Shown piece by piece: positions 6,243 to 12,403 of a stretch of DNA of 19,792 bases. The notes below the pieces were generated by a model. It was not told the origin of the DNA, did no database searches, and saw nothing but the letters and a program-made list of their open reading frames with translations. A program made the position numbers and the translations under genes. The stretch comes from Scatosoma sp045644545 (GTDB lineage: Bacteria; Bacillota; Clostridia; Christensenellales; Borkfalkiaceae). The stretch is from the NCBI GenBank assembly GCA_045644545.1, contig JAZRHC010000003.1, positions 1-19,792 of the forward strand. The letters are read 5' to 3'. Numbering within the stretch: position 1 is the stretch's first letter; every line of letters starts with the position of its first letter.

Positions 6243-7289
6243 TTACAAAAATTTACGGAGCTCGTGCAGGATATTCGAGTTCCCGCAAACGAAATCGGAA
6301 ACGGCGAGCCGTTCCTTTAAGCCTTCGTCTAAAAAACATTCGTCGATCGCCGCTTCCAAGCGATATAGCTCGGATTGCTTCAACACGCGGCAAAGCCCTT
6401 TCTTTTCGAAATACCGCGCGTTTTCCTTTTGATCGCCCCGCGTTTGCCCCTCTAAGGGAATCAACAGCGCGGGCTTTTTGAGCGCTAAAATTTCAAAGAC
6501 CGTGCCTGCGCCCGCGCGCGCGATCACCATATCGGAAAGCGCGTACGCCGCACCCATATCCGCGACGAACTCTTCTTGGCGGTAGTTTTTGAGGTTGCTT
6601 TCTATCAAATTTCCCTTGCCGCAGATATGCAAAACGAAATATTTTTTACAAAGGGTAGGCAGGCTTTCGCGCAGGGCGTCGTTGATCGCCGCGCTCCCGC
6701 TCCCGCCGCCAAAAACGAGCAGCGTTTTTTTATCGGTCGGCGCGGAAAATTTCCGCGCGGATTCTATTTTCGAATACCCAAACAGCTCCCGTCGCACGGG
6801 CGCGCCCGTATATTTTCCGTTTTTGAACTTATTCGCCGTTTCGGGAAAGGACGTGAGCACGCGCTCGCATTTTTTCGCGATCAGCTTATTCGCAAGCCCG
6901 GGCGAAAAATCGCTTTCGTGCGTAAGGCAAGGGATTTTCAATCGCCGCGCCGCGAGCACGACGGGCAGGGAAACGTAGCCGCCTTTGGAGAACACGACGT
7001 CGGGCGCGAAAGTCCGCAAGCCGATTTCCGCGTGCCGAACGGCTTTTTTTAAAAGACAGGGAATTTTGAGGTTTTTTCTGAGCGCGGAAAAAGACTTCCC
7101 GCGCACGAGCTTGGGGCATTCCGTTTGGTAATAGGGGATTCTAAGCCGCTCGACCAGCGACTTCTCAATCCCGTCCGAGCCGAAATAGCAAACGTCCGCT
7201 TCCCCGCTTGCGAGAATTTCGCTGATCAACGATAAATTGGGCACGACGTGCCCCGCGCTCCCCCCGCCCGTAAACGCAATTTTTTTCAT
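6243..7289 (-). CDS. murG: UDP-GlcNAc:lipid I N-acetylglucosaminyltransferase MurG
   Basis: MurG transfers GlcNAc from UDP-GlcNAc to lipid I, giving lipid II, on the cytoplasmic membrane face. The 348-residue GT-B enzyme has the first glycine loop FTGGGSAGHVVPN near residue 5, the HESDFSPGLANKL segment (usual HEQN..PG..N), the second glycine loop FGGGSGSAAIN and the nucleotide-binding RAGAGTVFEILALKKPALLIPL block followed by GDQKENA. The usual H-E-Q-N reads H-E-S-D. The ATG has GGGAGGGAG just upstream. Being next to yunB and facing spoVA rather than lying in a division-cell-wall cluster, it could be a second, sporulation-linked copy; that is inference. Confidence 0.9.
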   Translation of the reverse strand: MKKIAFTGGGSAGHVVPNLSLISEILASGEADVCYFGSDGIEKSLVERLRIPYYQTECPKLVRGKSFSALRKNLKIPCLLKKAVRHAEIGLRTFAPDVVFSKGGYVSLPVVLAARRLKIPCLTHESDFSPGLANKLIAKKCERVLTSFPETANKFKNGKYTGAPVRRELFGYSKIESARKFSAPTDKKTLLVFGGGSGSAAINDALRESLPTLCKKYFVLHICGKGNLIESNLKNYRQEEFVADMGAAYALSDMVIARAGAGTVFEILALKKPALLIPLEGQTRGDQKENARYFEKKGLCRVLKQSELYRLEAAIDECFLDEGLKERLAVSDFVCGNSNILHELRKFL

Positions 7290-7388
7290 ACTCCCTCCCG
7301 TCGCGATTTTTCTTCGTATAATATTATAGCCGCGAGCGGTGCGGGTTATGCCGAAACGTTGGAAATTTTACGGAAACCCTCGTGCAAT

Positions 7389-7413
7389 CGTATTTTTTGA
7401 GAAATACGTTTTT
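7389..7413 (+). terminator. Weak AT-rich hairpin with T tract
   Basis: CGTATTT (7389-7395) pairs with AAATACG (7402-7408), followed by TTTTT. It lies between the murG start and the next plus-strand promoter, with no plus-strand gene to terminate, so its role is unclear. Confidence 0.3.
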
Positions 7414-7425
7414 GTTTAAAAATCG

Positions 7426-7454
7426 TTGACAATCAATTTAAGATATGGTAGAAT
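7426..7454 (+). promoter_or_regulatory. Promoter of the LRR lipoprotein leader
   Basis: TTGACA (7426-7431), 17 bases, TAGAAT (7449-7454). Transcription would start near 7461, exactly where the first paired segment of the structured leader begins. Confidence 0.8.
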
Positions 7455-7460
7455 ATCCTT

Positions 7461-7629
7461 GCGACCTAACTTTATAAACGCAAGGGAAGTATACTCTGTG
7501 GCAGAGTGTACCTTATTCGCCTTATAAAAATCTTTCCTTGTGTGAGTTATTTTTAAAGTTAGTGTCGCAGCTAAGCGAAGAAGGCATTTTGCAGGTGTCG
7601 TCTTGCGTTTGGCAAGTCGGCACTTTTTT
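7461..7629 (+). promoter_or_regulatory. Structured 5' leader with terminal attenuator (unassigned riboswitch-like RNA)
   Basis: The leader of about 195 nt folds into a closed junction. P1: 7461-7474 with 7554-7568, fourteen pairs and one bulged T. P2: 7478-7488 with 7533-7543, eleven pairs with two wobbles. P3 stacks on P2: 7489-7498 with 7502-7511, ten pairs closed by a TGG triloop. A linker leads to a terminator hairpin at 7595-7629. The 5' GCGACCT strand of P1 can also pair with the 5' arm of the terminator (AGGTGTCGT), which would allow switching. I checked by eye for T-box, SAM, TPP, cobalamin, lysine, purine and c-di-GMP signatures and found none. Class and ligand are unknown. Confidence 0.65.
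7595..7629 (+). terminator. Attenuator-type intrinsic terminator in the leader
   Basis: 7595-7606 pairs with 7612-7623 (one T-T mismatch, one wobble) around GTTTG, followed by TTTTTT at 7624-7629. It ends only eight bases before the AAGGAGG ribosome-binding site (7637-7643) of the lipoprotein gene, so it can only act on that gene's own transcript. Confidence 0.75.
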
Positions 7630-7654
7630 CATTTACAAGGAGGTATAATACATA

Positions 7655-8955
7655 ATGAAAAAGACGAAAAAAGTTTTAATAGGTTTATTGGCTTGCTTAA
7701 CGGTCGGTTGCGCGGCGGTCGGGCTTTCTGCTTGCGGAGAAGAAAGTAAAAAGCCCGCAAGTGGCGGAGAAACCGTTTGGACGGTGGAAACGGTGTATGC
7801 AAAGGCGCAGGATTTGGGCTATGAAGGCTCGCTGGAAGAGTTTTTGGAAACCGTGAAAGGCGCGCAAGGCGCACAGGGCGAAAAAGGAGACAAAGGCGAA
7901 ACGGGTGCGCAGGGCGTTGGCATTAAAGAAATTAAGCTCAATCAACTCGGCGAGCTTGTGATCGTGCTGACCGACGGCACGGAAACAAATCTCGGGAAGA
8001 TGGCGGGCGAAGTGACGATTGAAAACGCCGAAGAATTCGATTTCTACTTAATGGACGACGGAACGTACGGCGTGAAAGCAGGCAACGCTGGCTATTTAAC
8101 GGAGCTGACAATCCCTTCTACTTATAAAGGCAAAAAAGTGACGAAAGTCTTGGATTACTTTTTTGGGGAAGCGGCGAGAGTGGCTACGCAAAAACGCAAA
8201 AATTAACCATTCCCGACTCGGTGACGAGCATTGGGGGTTGTGCGTTCTTGAATTGCAGTAGTTTAACGAGTATCACTATTCCAAGCAGCGTGACGAGTAT
8301 TGGGGAAAGGGCGTTCAGTTATTGCGGCAGTTTAACGAGTATCGAAATTCCGAACGGTGTGACGAGCATTGGGGAAGATGCGTTCAAGGATTGCTATAGT
8401 TTAACGAGTGTGACGATTCCAAACAGTGTGACGAGTATTGGGGAGGATGCGTTCTGGGAGTGCGGTAGTTTAACGAGCATCACTATTCCGAACAGCGTGA
8501 CAAGCATTGGGGAGGATGCGTTCTATAATTGCGATAGTTTAACGAGTATCGAAATTCCGAACGGCGTGACGAGCATTGGGAGTTTGGCGTTCTATGATTG
8601 CGATAGTTTAACGTATAACGAAAAGGACGGATTAAAATATCTGGGGAATCCAAGCAATCCATATTTATATTTGGCGGGGGTAAATTCAAAAGATATAACA
8701 AGCGCGACGATTGACGAGAATTGTAGATTTATTGGCTCTTATGCGTTCCTGAATCGCAGTAATTTAACGAGTGTCGAAATTCCGAACAGCGTGACGAGCA
8801 TTGGTGATTATGCGTTCGGCTATTGCGATAGTTTAACGAGTATTACCTTTAACGGTACGGTTGAAGAATGGAATAAGATTAGCAAAGGTAGAAGATGGAA
8901 TGACGACGTTCCTGCGACGAAGGTGGTTTGCACGGACGGGGAAGTGGAGTTGTGA
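7655..8955 (+). pseudogene. BspA-like leucine-rich-repeat lipoprotein, broken by a single-base frameshift
   Basis: Surface lipoprotein with a signal peptide ending in the lipobox L-S-A-C (C27), then a linker, a collagen-like run of about seven Gly-X-Y triplets near residues 69-90, and LRR_5 repeats. Frame 1 runs 7655-8206 (183 residues) and ends in a tail of random character. The repeats continue in another frame to 8955. The switch lies at the T6G4 homopolymers 8159-8168: one extra G would restore a reading through F-F-G-G-S-G-E-S-G-Y-A-K into the repeats. The C-terminus (FNGTVEEWNKIS...CTDGEVEL) is the usual end of such proteins, so nothing else is missing. It may be a mutation, a phase-variable tract or a sequencing error. 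These proteins usually mediate adhesion. Confidence 0.8.
8263..8607 (+). repeat. Five tandem 69-bp LRR-coding repeats
   Basis: Units start at 8263, 8332, 8401, 8470 and 8539. Each encodes 23 residues of the pattern LTSIxIPNxVTSIGExAFxxCxS. The DNA is nearly identical between units, which favours slippage or recombination. A partial unit precedes them, and one isolated unit recurs at about 8763 after a diverged 155-bp island. Confidence 0.9.
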
Positions 8956-8984
8956 AAAAAGGAAGCCTGCGGGCTTCCTTTTTT
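8955..8984 (+). terminator. Strong intrinsic terminator after the LRR gene
   Basis: GGAAGCC (8961-8967) pairs with GGCTTCC (8972-8978) around TGCG, flanked by A6 and T6. Confidence 0.92.
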
Positions 8985-8985
8985 C

Positions 8986-9112
8986 AATGCAGAATGCAGA
9001 GTGCAGAGTGCGGAATGGCGGTAGGGAATAATGAGGAGTGCAGAGTGCGGAATGCAGAGTGGCGGTAAAATTTATACAATCATTATGCATTTTGCATTGA
9101 GCATTCTGCATT
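8986..9112. repeat. 127-bp heptad-repeat element with inverted ends (MITE-like)
   Basis: The left part consists of A-A/G-T-G-C-A/G-G heptads in two clusters of four (8986-9013 and about 9037-9064). The right end (about 9082-9112) carries the same heptads in inverted orientation (CTGCATT, TTGCATT and variants). The outermost 12 bases are perfect inverted repeats: AATGCAGAATGC at 8986-8997 and GCATTCTGCATT at 9101-9112. It sits between two converging transcription units. No target-site duplication or transposase is visible, so mobility is only inferred. Confidence 0.6.
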
Positions 9113-10038
9113 TAATAAAGCGCTGCGATAGCGCGCGCGCTTTGCTTCACTCGCTCGCAAAGCTCGGCGGGGGATAACACTTTCACCCCCGCGCCTAAGC
9201 CGATAATCTTGCGGACTAACGCTTCGTCGTTTGGCAGGGTGGCTTCGGCATACCATTTTCCGTTTTTTTGCGAAAGCGTTTCTACGCCCAGCCAGTCCTG
9301 CGCGTCGGCAAACGCGGCTTCGGAAATTTCGAATACCACGTCGAGAGAGTCCGTTTCGCTCGTCCAGTAATTTAAAGGAATATCTTCCCGCTTAAAGGGG
9401 CGGCGAATGAATTTTTCTTCCGTTTGGAAGGCGCTTACGATACGCCCTAAACGAAAGAGGCGGAACGCGCGTTGTTTTCTGCAAAAAGCGTATACGTACC
9501 ACACGCCTTGTTTAAAGACTAAAACGTGCGGTTCGATTTTTCGTTCGGATTTTTCGCCTATCCGAGATTGATAACGTATTTCCAGCACGAATTTTTCGCG
9601 GATACATTCTTCGAATAAGCGGATTTTATCCGAAAACTTTCGCGTATCCCCCCAAGACCCGCTGTCGATAAGAATAGAGCCGAGCTCGCCCGAAAGCGTG
9701 AGGTCGCGCATTTCCGTTTTGACCTGCGCGGAGAGCTTGCGTTTGGCGGCTAAAAACCGCTCCTCGGGGAGCTGGGAATACATTGCGCTCAACGCCTCGA
9801 TCGCCGCGCCGTATTCCTCCTCCGTCATAAACCCTTTGGGGAGCTTATAGCTATCGGATATGCAGATCCCGCCGTTTCTGCCCCTGCGAACGTACACGGG
9901 GATATTCGAGGACAAAAGGTCGATATAGCGATAAACCGTCCTTATGGAAACGCCGTGCTTTTCGGCGATATAGCCCGCCGTGATCGTGCGCTTTGCCAAA
10001 AGCTCGAATAAAACGTCGATTAAAATTGCGAATTTCAT
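9112..10038 (-). CDS. WYL-domain, YafY-type transcriptional regulator
   Basis: A 308-residue regulator. Residues 3-55 form a winged helix-turn-helix of the DeoR/HTH_11 kind (AGYIAEKHGVSIRTVYRYID) with a basic wing RRGRNGG. A helical linker follows, then a WYL domain around residues 140-205 (RKIEPHVLVFKQGVWYVYAFC) and a WCX-like C-terminal domain. WYL domains sense ligands, often nucleic-acid-derived, and several control defence or DNA-damage genes. The ATG has AGGT (GAGGT, complement of 10047-10051) eight bases upstream. It is divergent from the small gene at 10159. Its stop codon overlaps the last base of the heptad-repeat element. The targets are unknown; autoregulation is suggested by the dyad in its promoter. 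Confidence 0.9.
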   Translation of the reverse strand: MKFAILIDVLFELLAKRTITAGYIAEKHGVSIRTVYRYIDLLSSNIPVYVRRGRNGGICISDSYKLPKGFMTEEEYGAAIEALSAMYSQLPEERFLAAKRKLSAQVKTEMRDLTLSGELGSILIDSGSWGDTRKFSDKIRLFEECIREKFVLEIRYQSRIGEKSERKIEPHVLVFKQGVWYVYAFCRKQRAFRLFRLGRIVSAFQTEEKFIRRPFKREDIPLNYWTSETDSLDVVFEISEAAFADAQDWLGVETLSQKNGKWYAEATLPNDEALVRKIIGLGAGVKVLSPAELCERVKQSARAIAALY

Positions 10039-10080
10039 AATAGTTTACCTCGTAAAAAATTTTTTTCACTTTTTTAAAAT

Positions 10081-10109
10081 ATTTTAACATATATGACAGA
10101 TATTGTCAA
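10081..10109 (-). promoter_or_regulatory. Promoter of the WYL regulator with operator-like dyad
   Basis: On the minus strand TTGACA (complement of 10104-10109), 17 bases, TAAAAT (complement of 10081-10086). A dyad TGACA-N5-TGTCA (10094-10108) covers the -35 and part of the spacer, a good place for autorepression and for control of the divergent gene. Confidence 0.7.
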
Positions 10110-10158
10110 GTTATATATGCTATACTGAGGTCGAAAAAAACCGAAAGAGGTGAAAAAA

Positions 10159-10356
10159 ATGACGAAATTCGACTACGCGGTGGAAAAAATCCAAAAGAGG
10201 AGATACGACGAGCAGATCGCTAAGCTCAACGAGGAGCTCGCGTTCGGGTTAAAAACCCGCACCCGCGAAGAGGCGTTTTGCGTTTTGAAATCCGCGTTGA
10301 TTGCGCCTTCGCGCGTATTTGATTGTTTCGGGGAAAAACAGCCCGCAAACGCTTGA
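10159..10356 (+). CDS. Small protein of unknown function, divergent from the WYL regulator
   Basis: A 65-residue charged protein (start MTKFDYAVEKIQKRRYDEQI) with a helical N-terminal half, no cysteine-rich motif, signal or membrane segment. The ATG at 10159 is preferred to the GTG at 10150 because AAAGAGG (10144-10150) has proper spacing only to the ATG. A TATACT at 10121-10126 may be its -10, but no matching -35 is seen. The position opposite the WYL gene makes it a candidate target. Its stop overlaps the -35 of tyrS. I do not recognise the family. Confidence 0.6.
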   Translation: MTKFDYAVEKIQKRRYDEQIAKLNEELAFGLKTRTREEAFCVLKSALIAPSRVFDCFGEKQPANA

Positions 10357-10381
10357 CAAACGCGCAAAAAAAGAATACAAT
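10353..10381 (+). promoter_or_regulatory. Promoter of tyrS
   Basis: TTGACA (10353-10358), 17 bases, TACAAT (10376-10381). The leader to the ATG is only about 40 bases, too short for a T-box. The spacer resembles that of the SDR gene promoter at 18218. Confidence 0.8.
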
Positions 10382-10428
10382 AATACCATTATAACGATTA
10401 AGAAAAGCGGTTTTAAGGAGTGAGAACA

Positions 10429-11625
10429 ATGGCTAAAAACGTAATGGATACCTTGCGCGAGAGAGGGTTTGTCAAGCAGACGGTGTTCGAAGAGGAGCTG
10501 TATGAAAAGCTCGGCAAGGAGAGCGTGCCGTTTTATATCGGGTTCGACCCCACGGCAGATTCGTTGCACGTAGGGCATTTTATGCAGCTGATCGCGATGC
10601 ATCATATGCAACAGGCGGGGCATAAGCCTATTATTTTGATCGGCGGCGGCACGGCAATGATCGGCGATCCCTCGGGCAGAACGGATATGCGCAGTATGAT
10701 GACGAAGGAAACCATTCGCCATAACGTGGAATGCTTTAAAAAGCAAATGTCGAAATTTATCTCGTTCGAGGGCGAGAACGCGGCGATTATCGTGGATAAC
10801 GGCGATTGGCTGTTGAATTTGAACTACGTGGATTTCCTGCGGGATATCGGCGCGCATTTCTCCGTGAACAGAATGCTCTCGGCGGAATGTTTTAAACAGC
10901 GTTTGGAGCGCGGTCTTTCTTTCCTTGAATTTAATTATATGCTGATGCAGGCGTACGACTTTTTGGTGTTGCATCAAAAATACGGCTGTTCGTTGGAGCT
11001 CGGCGGCGACGATCAATGGAGCAATATCCTCGCGGGGGCGAACCTGATCCGTATCAAGGAACAAAAACCTGCGTATGCTATGACCTTTACTTTGCTCACG
11101 ACTTCCGAAGGAAAGAAGATGGGCAAAACGGCAAAAGGCGCGGTTTGGCTCGACGAGAATAAGACTACGCCCTACGAATTTTATCAGTACTGGCGCAACG
11201 TCAACGACGACGACGTGGAAAAGTGTATGAATCTGCTCACCTTCTTGCCCGTCGAAACCATCAAGGAGCTTTGCGCGCATAAGGACGAGCGAATCAATAA
11301 GGCGAAAGAGGTGCTGGCGTTCGAGCTTACGAAAGAGGTGCACGGCGAAGAAAAGGCGCGCCTTGCGGAAAGCCAAGCGAAAGCGGCGTTCGGCGGCGGC
11401 GACGCGGAGCTTTTGACCAAGGAGATCGCGGCGGCGGAAACGGTGGTGGACGCGCTCGTTTTAACGGGGATCGCGAAATCCAAGGGCGAAGCGAGAAGAT
11501 TGATCGAGCAAGGCGGCGTTTCGGTGGACGATACCAAGATCACCGACGTGAACGCTCCTTTGACGGCGAATGAGTTCGTGCTTCATAAAGGCAAAAAAGT
11601 ACATTTGAAAGTAATCGTAAAATAA
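10429..11625 (+). CDS. tyrS: Tyrosyl-tRNA synthetase
   Basis: Class I synthetase that attaches tyrosine to tRNA-Tyr. The 398 residues show the HIGH-type motif HVGH in PTADSLHVGHFMQL, the tyrosine-binding YMLMQAYDF and GGDDQWSNI segments, the KMSKS-type loop as KKMGKT, and a C-terminal S4 RNA-binding domain from about residue 330 (IAKSKGEARRLIEQGGVSVD). The KMGKT form belongs to the TyrZ-like branch. AAGGAG (10415-10420) precedes the ATG by eight bases; an in-frame GTG at 10420 overlaps that site and is rejected. Likely transcribed together with the YigZ gene five bases downstream. Confidence 0.96.
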   Translation: MAKNVMDTLRERGFVKQTVFEEELYEKLGKESVPFYIGFDPTADSLHVGHFMQLIAMHHMQQAGHKPIILIGGGTAMIGDPSGRTDMRSMMTKETIRHNVECFKKQMSKFISFEGENAAIIVDNGDWLLNLNYVDFLRDIGAHFSVNRMLSAECFKQRLERGLSFLEFNYMLMQAYDFLVLHQKYGCSLELGGDDQWSNILAGANLIRIKEQKPAYAMTFTLLTTSEGKKMGKTAKGAVWLDENKTTPYEFYQYWRNVNDDDVEKCMNLLTFLPVETIKELCAHKDERINKAKEVLAFELTKEVHGEEKARLAESQAKAAFGGGDAELLTKEIAAAETVVDALVLTGIAKSKGEARRLIEQGGVSVDDTKITDVNAPLTANEFVLHKGKKVHLKVIVK

Positions 11626-11630
11626 TAGAT

Positions 11631-12269
11631 ATGGAAAAATCCGTGCTTACGGTCTACGGCGAACACGCCAGCGAAAAAATAATCGAAAAATCGAGATTTT
11701 TAACCTATTCCGCGCACGTGGAAGGGGAAGAGGAAGCGCGGGCGTTTATTGCGAAAATCCGTTCGGCGCATACCCTCGCCACTCATTGTTGCTACGCGTT
11801 TATCGCCGATAAGCTCGGGAATTTGCAACGCTTTTCCGACGACGGCGAACCCCAAGGCACGGCGGGCGTGCCTATTTTGGAAGTATTGAAAAATAAAAAG
11901 CTTTTCGAAACGGCGGTGGCGGTCGTGCGGTATTTCGGCGGGGTGAAGCTCGGCGCGGGCGGTTTGGTAAGGGCGTATTCTTCAAGCGCGGCGGAGAATC
12001 TTTCGGGCGCGGATATCCGCTCCTTGGAAATGTGTTCGGAAATCTTGGTCGAAGTGGAATATACGGGCGTGGACGGGGTGCAAAAATACCTTTCGTTAAA
12101 ACCCTGCTCCCTTCTCTCGACCGATTACGGCGAAAAAGTAACCTTTACGCTCGCCGTCAAAAAAGCGGAAGAAACGGCGTTTATCGAGGGGCTTATCGAC
12201 TACCTGCAAGGCAAAGTCCGCGCGCAGAAAAAAGCGGAATATTACGCGGCTTTTAAAATTTGCGAATAA
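11631..12269 (+). CDS. YigZ/IMPACT family protein
   Basis: A 212-residue member of the UPF0029 family, related to the eukaryotic Gcn2 regulator IMPACT. The N-terminal domain has the hallmark FSDDGEPQGTAGVPILEVL followed by VVRYFGGVKLGAGGLVRAY, and the C-terminal half has the EF-G-IV-like ferredoxin fold. The bacterial role is uncertain; a link to translation or ribosomes is often assumed. The ATG is five bases after the tyrS stop and has no visible Shine-Dalgarno site, so it probably depends on translational coupling. Confidence 0.92.
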   Translation: MEKSVLTVYGEHASEKIIEKSRFLTYSAHVEGEEEARAFIAKIRSAHTLATHCCYAFIADKLGNLQRFSDDGEPQGTAGVPILEVLKNKKLFETAVAVVRYFGGVKLGAGGLVRAYSSSAAENLSGADIRSLEMCSEILVEVEYTGVDGVQKYLSLKPCSLLSTDYGEKVTFTLAVKKAEETAFIEGLIDYLQGKVRAQKKAEYYAAFKICE

Positions 12270-12293
12270 TCGGAAAAAATTTATCGTATAGTA

Positions 12294-12322
12294 TTGACAG
12301 GACGGAAAAAATCCGTTATAAT
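12294..12322 (+). promoter_or_regulatory. Consensus promoter of the abi-linked RNA, with embedded dyad
   Basis: TTGACA (12294-12299), 17 bases, TATAAT (12317-12322): a perfect match to the vegetative consensus. The spacer carries a perfect inverted repeat, ACGGA-AAAAA-TCCGT (12302-12316), filling the space between the boxes. A start near 12329 is expected. Confidence 0.85.
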
Positions 12323-12328
12323 AAAAAC

Positions 12329-12393
12329 GAGGATTCTCGGAAAGCTCTTTTCGGGAACGGAAGGGAGTTCATTTATGGACTCCCTGTGTTTTT
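12329..12393 (+). ncRNA. Predicted short RNA with terminator, upstream of the Abi_2 gene
   Basis: From the expected start near 12329 the transcript is about 65 nt. It contains two small hairpins (CGAG-GATT-CTCG; GGAAA-GCTC-TTTTC) and then a strong nine-pair stem, 12362-12370 with 12377-12385 (one wobble), loop ATTTAT, ending in T5 at 12389-12393. This is a complete promoter-RNA-terminator cassette. The ribosome-binding site of the Abi_2 gene (AAGGTG, 12394-12399) starts at the next base, so the protein needs read-through. Published work, as I recall it, pairs AbiF-type HEPN proteins with an adjacent noncoding RNA that restrains toxicity. Plain attenuation of abi is the simpler alternative. 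Confidence 0.6.
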
Positions 12394-12403
12394 AAGGTGT
12401 AAA

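Noticed and set aside
7461..7629. Known riboswitch or T-box identity of the leader
   Set aside because: No conserved core of the common classes was found by eye, and the terminator-proximal part lacks the T-box. It is left unassigned.
8159..8170. Programmed -1 frameshifting at T6G4
   Set aside because: The zero-frame codons do not form a standard X-XXY-YYZ site: the upstream codon would have to slip onto CTT. No downstream stimulator was evident. A lost base is simpler.
8263..8607. CRISPR-like array because of the regular 69-bp period
   Set aside because: The repeats are in-frame LRR codons without unique spacers.
8986..9112. Insertion sequence remnant
   Set aside because: No transposase fragment and no target-site duplication are visible, so it is listed only as a repeat.
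10382..10428. T-box leader for tyrS
   Set aside because: The promoter is only about 40 bases from the start, and no T-box sequence or terminator hairpin lies there.
10249..11376. 375-codon antisense frame opposite tyrS
   Set aside because: It is explained by codon bias of tyrS, and its sequence has low-complexity His/Arg/Phe character.
12260..12403. N-terminal extension of the Abi_2 reading frame
   Set aside because: It is open only by chance: it spans a consensus promoter and a terminator hairpin, and AAGGTG fits the ATG at 12404.
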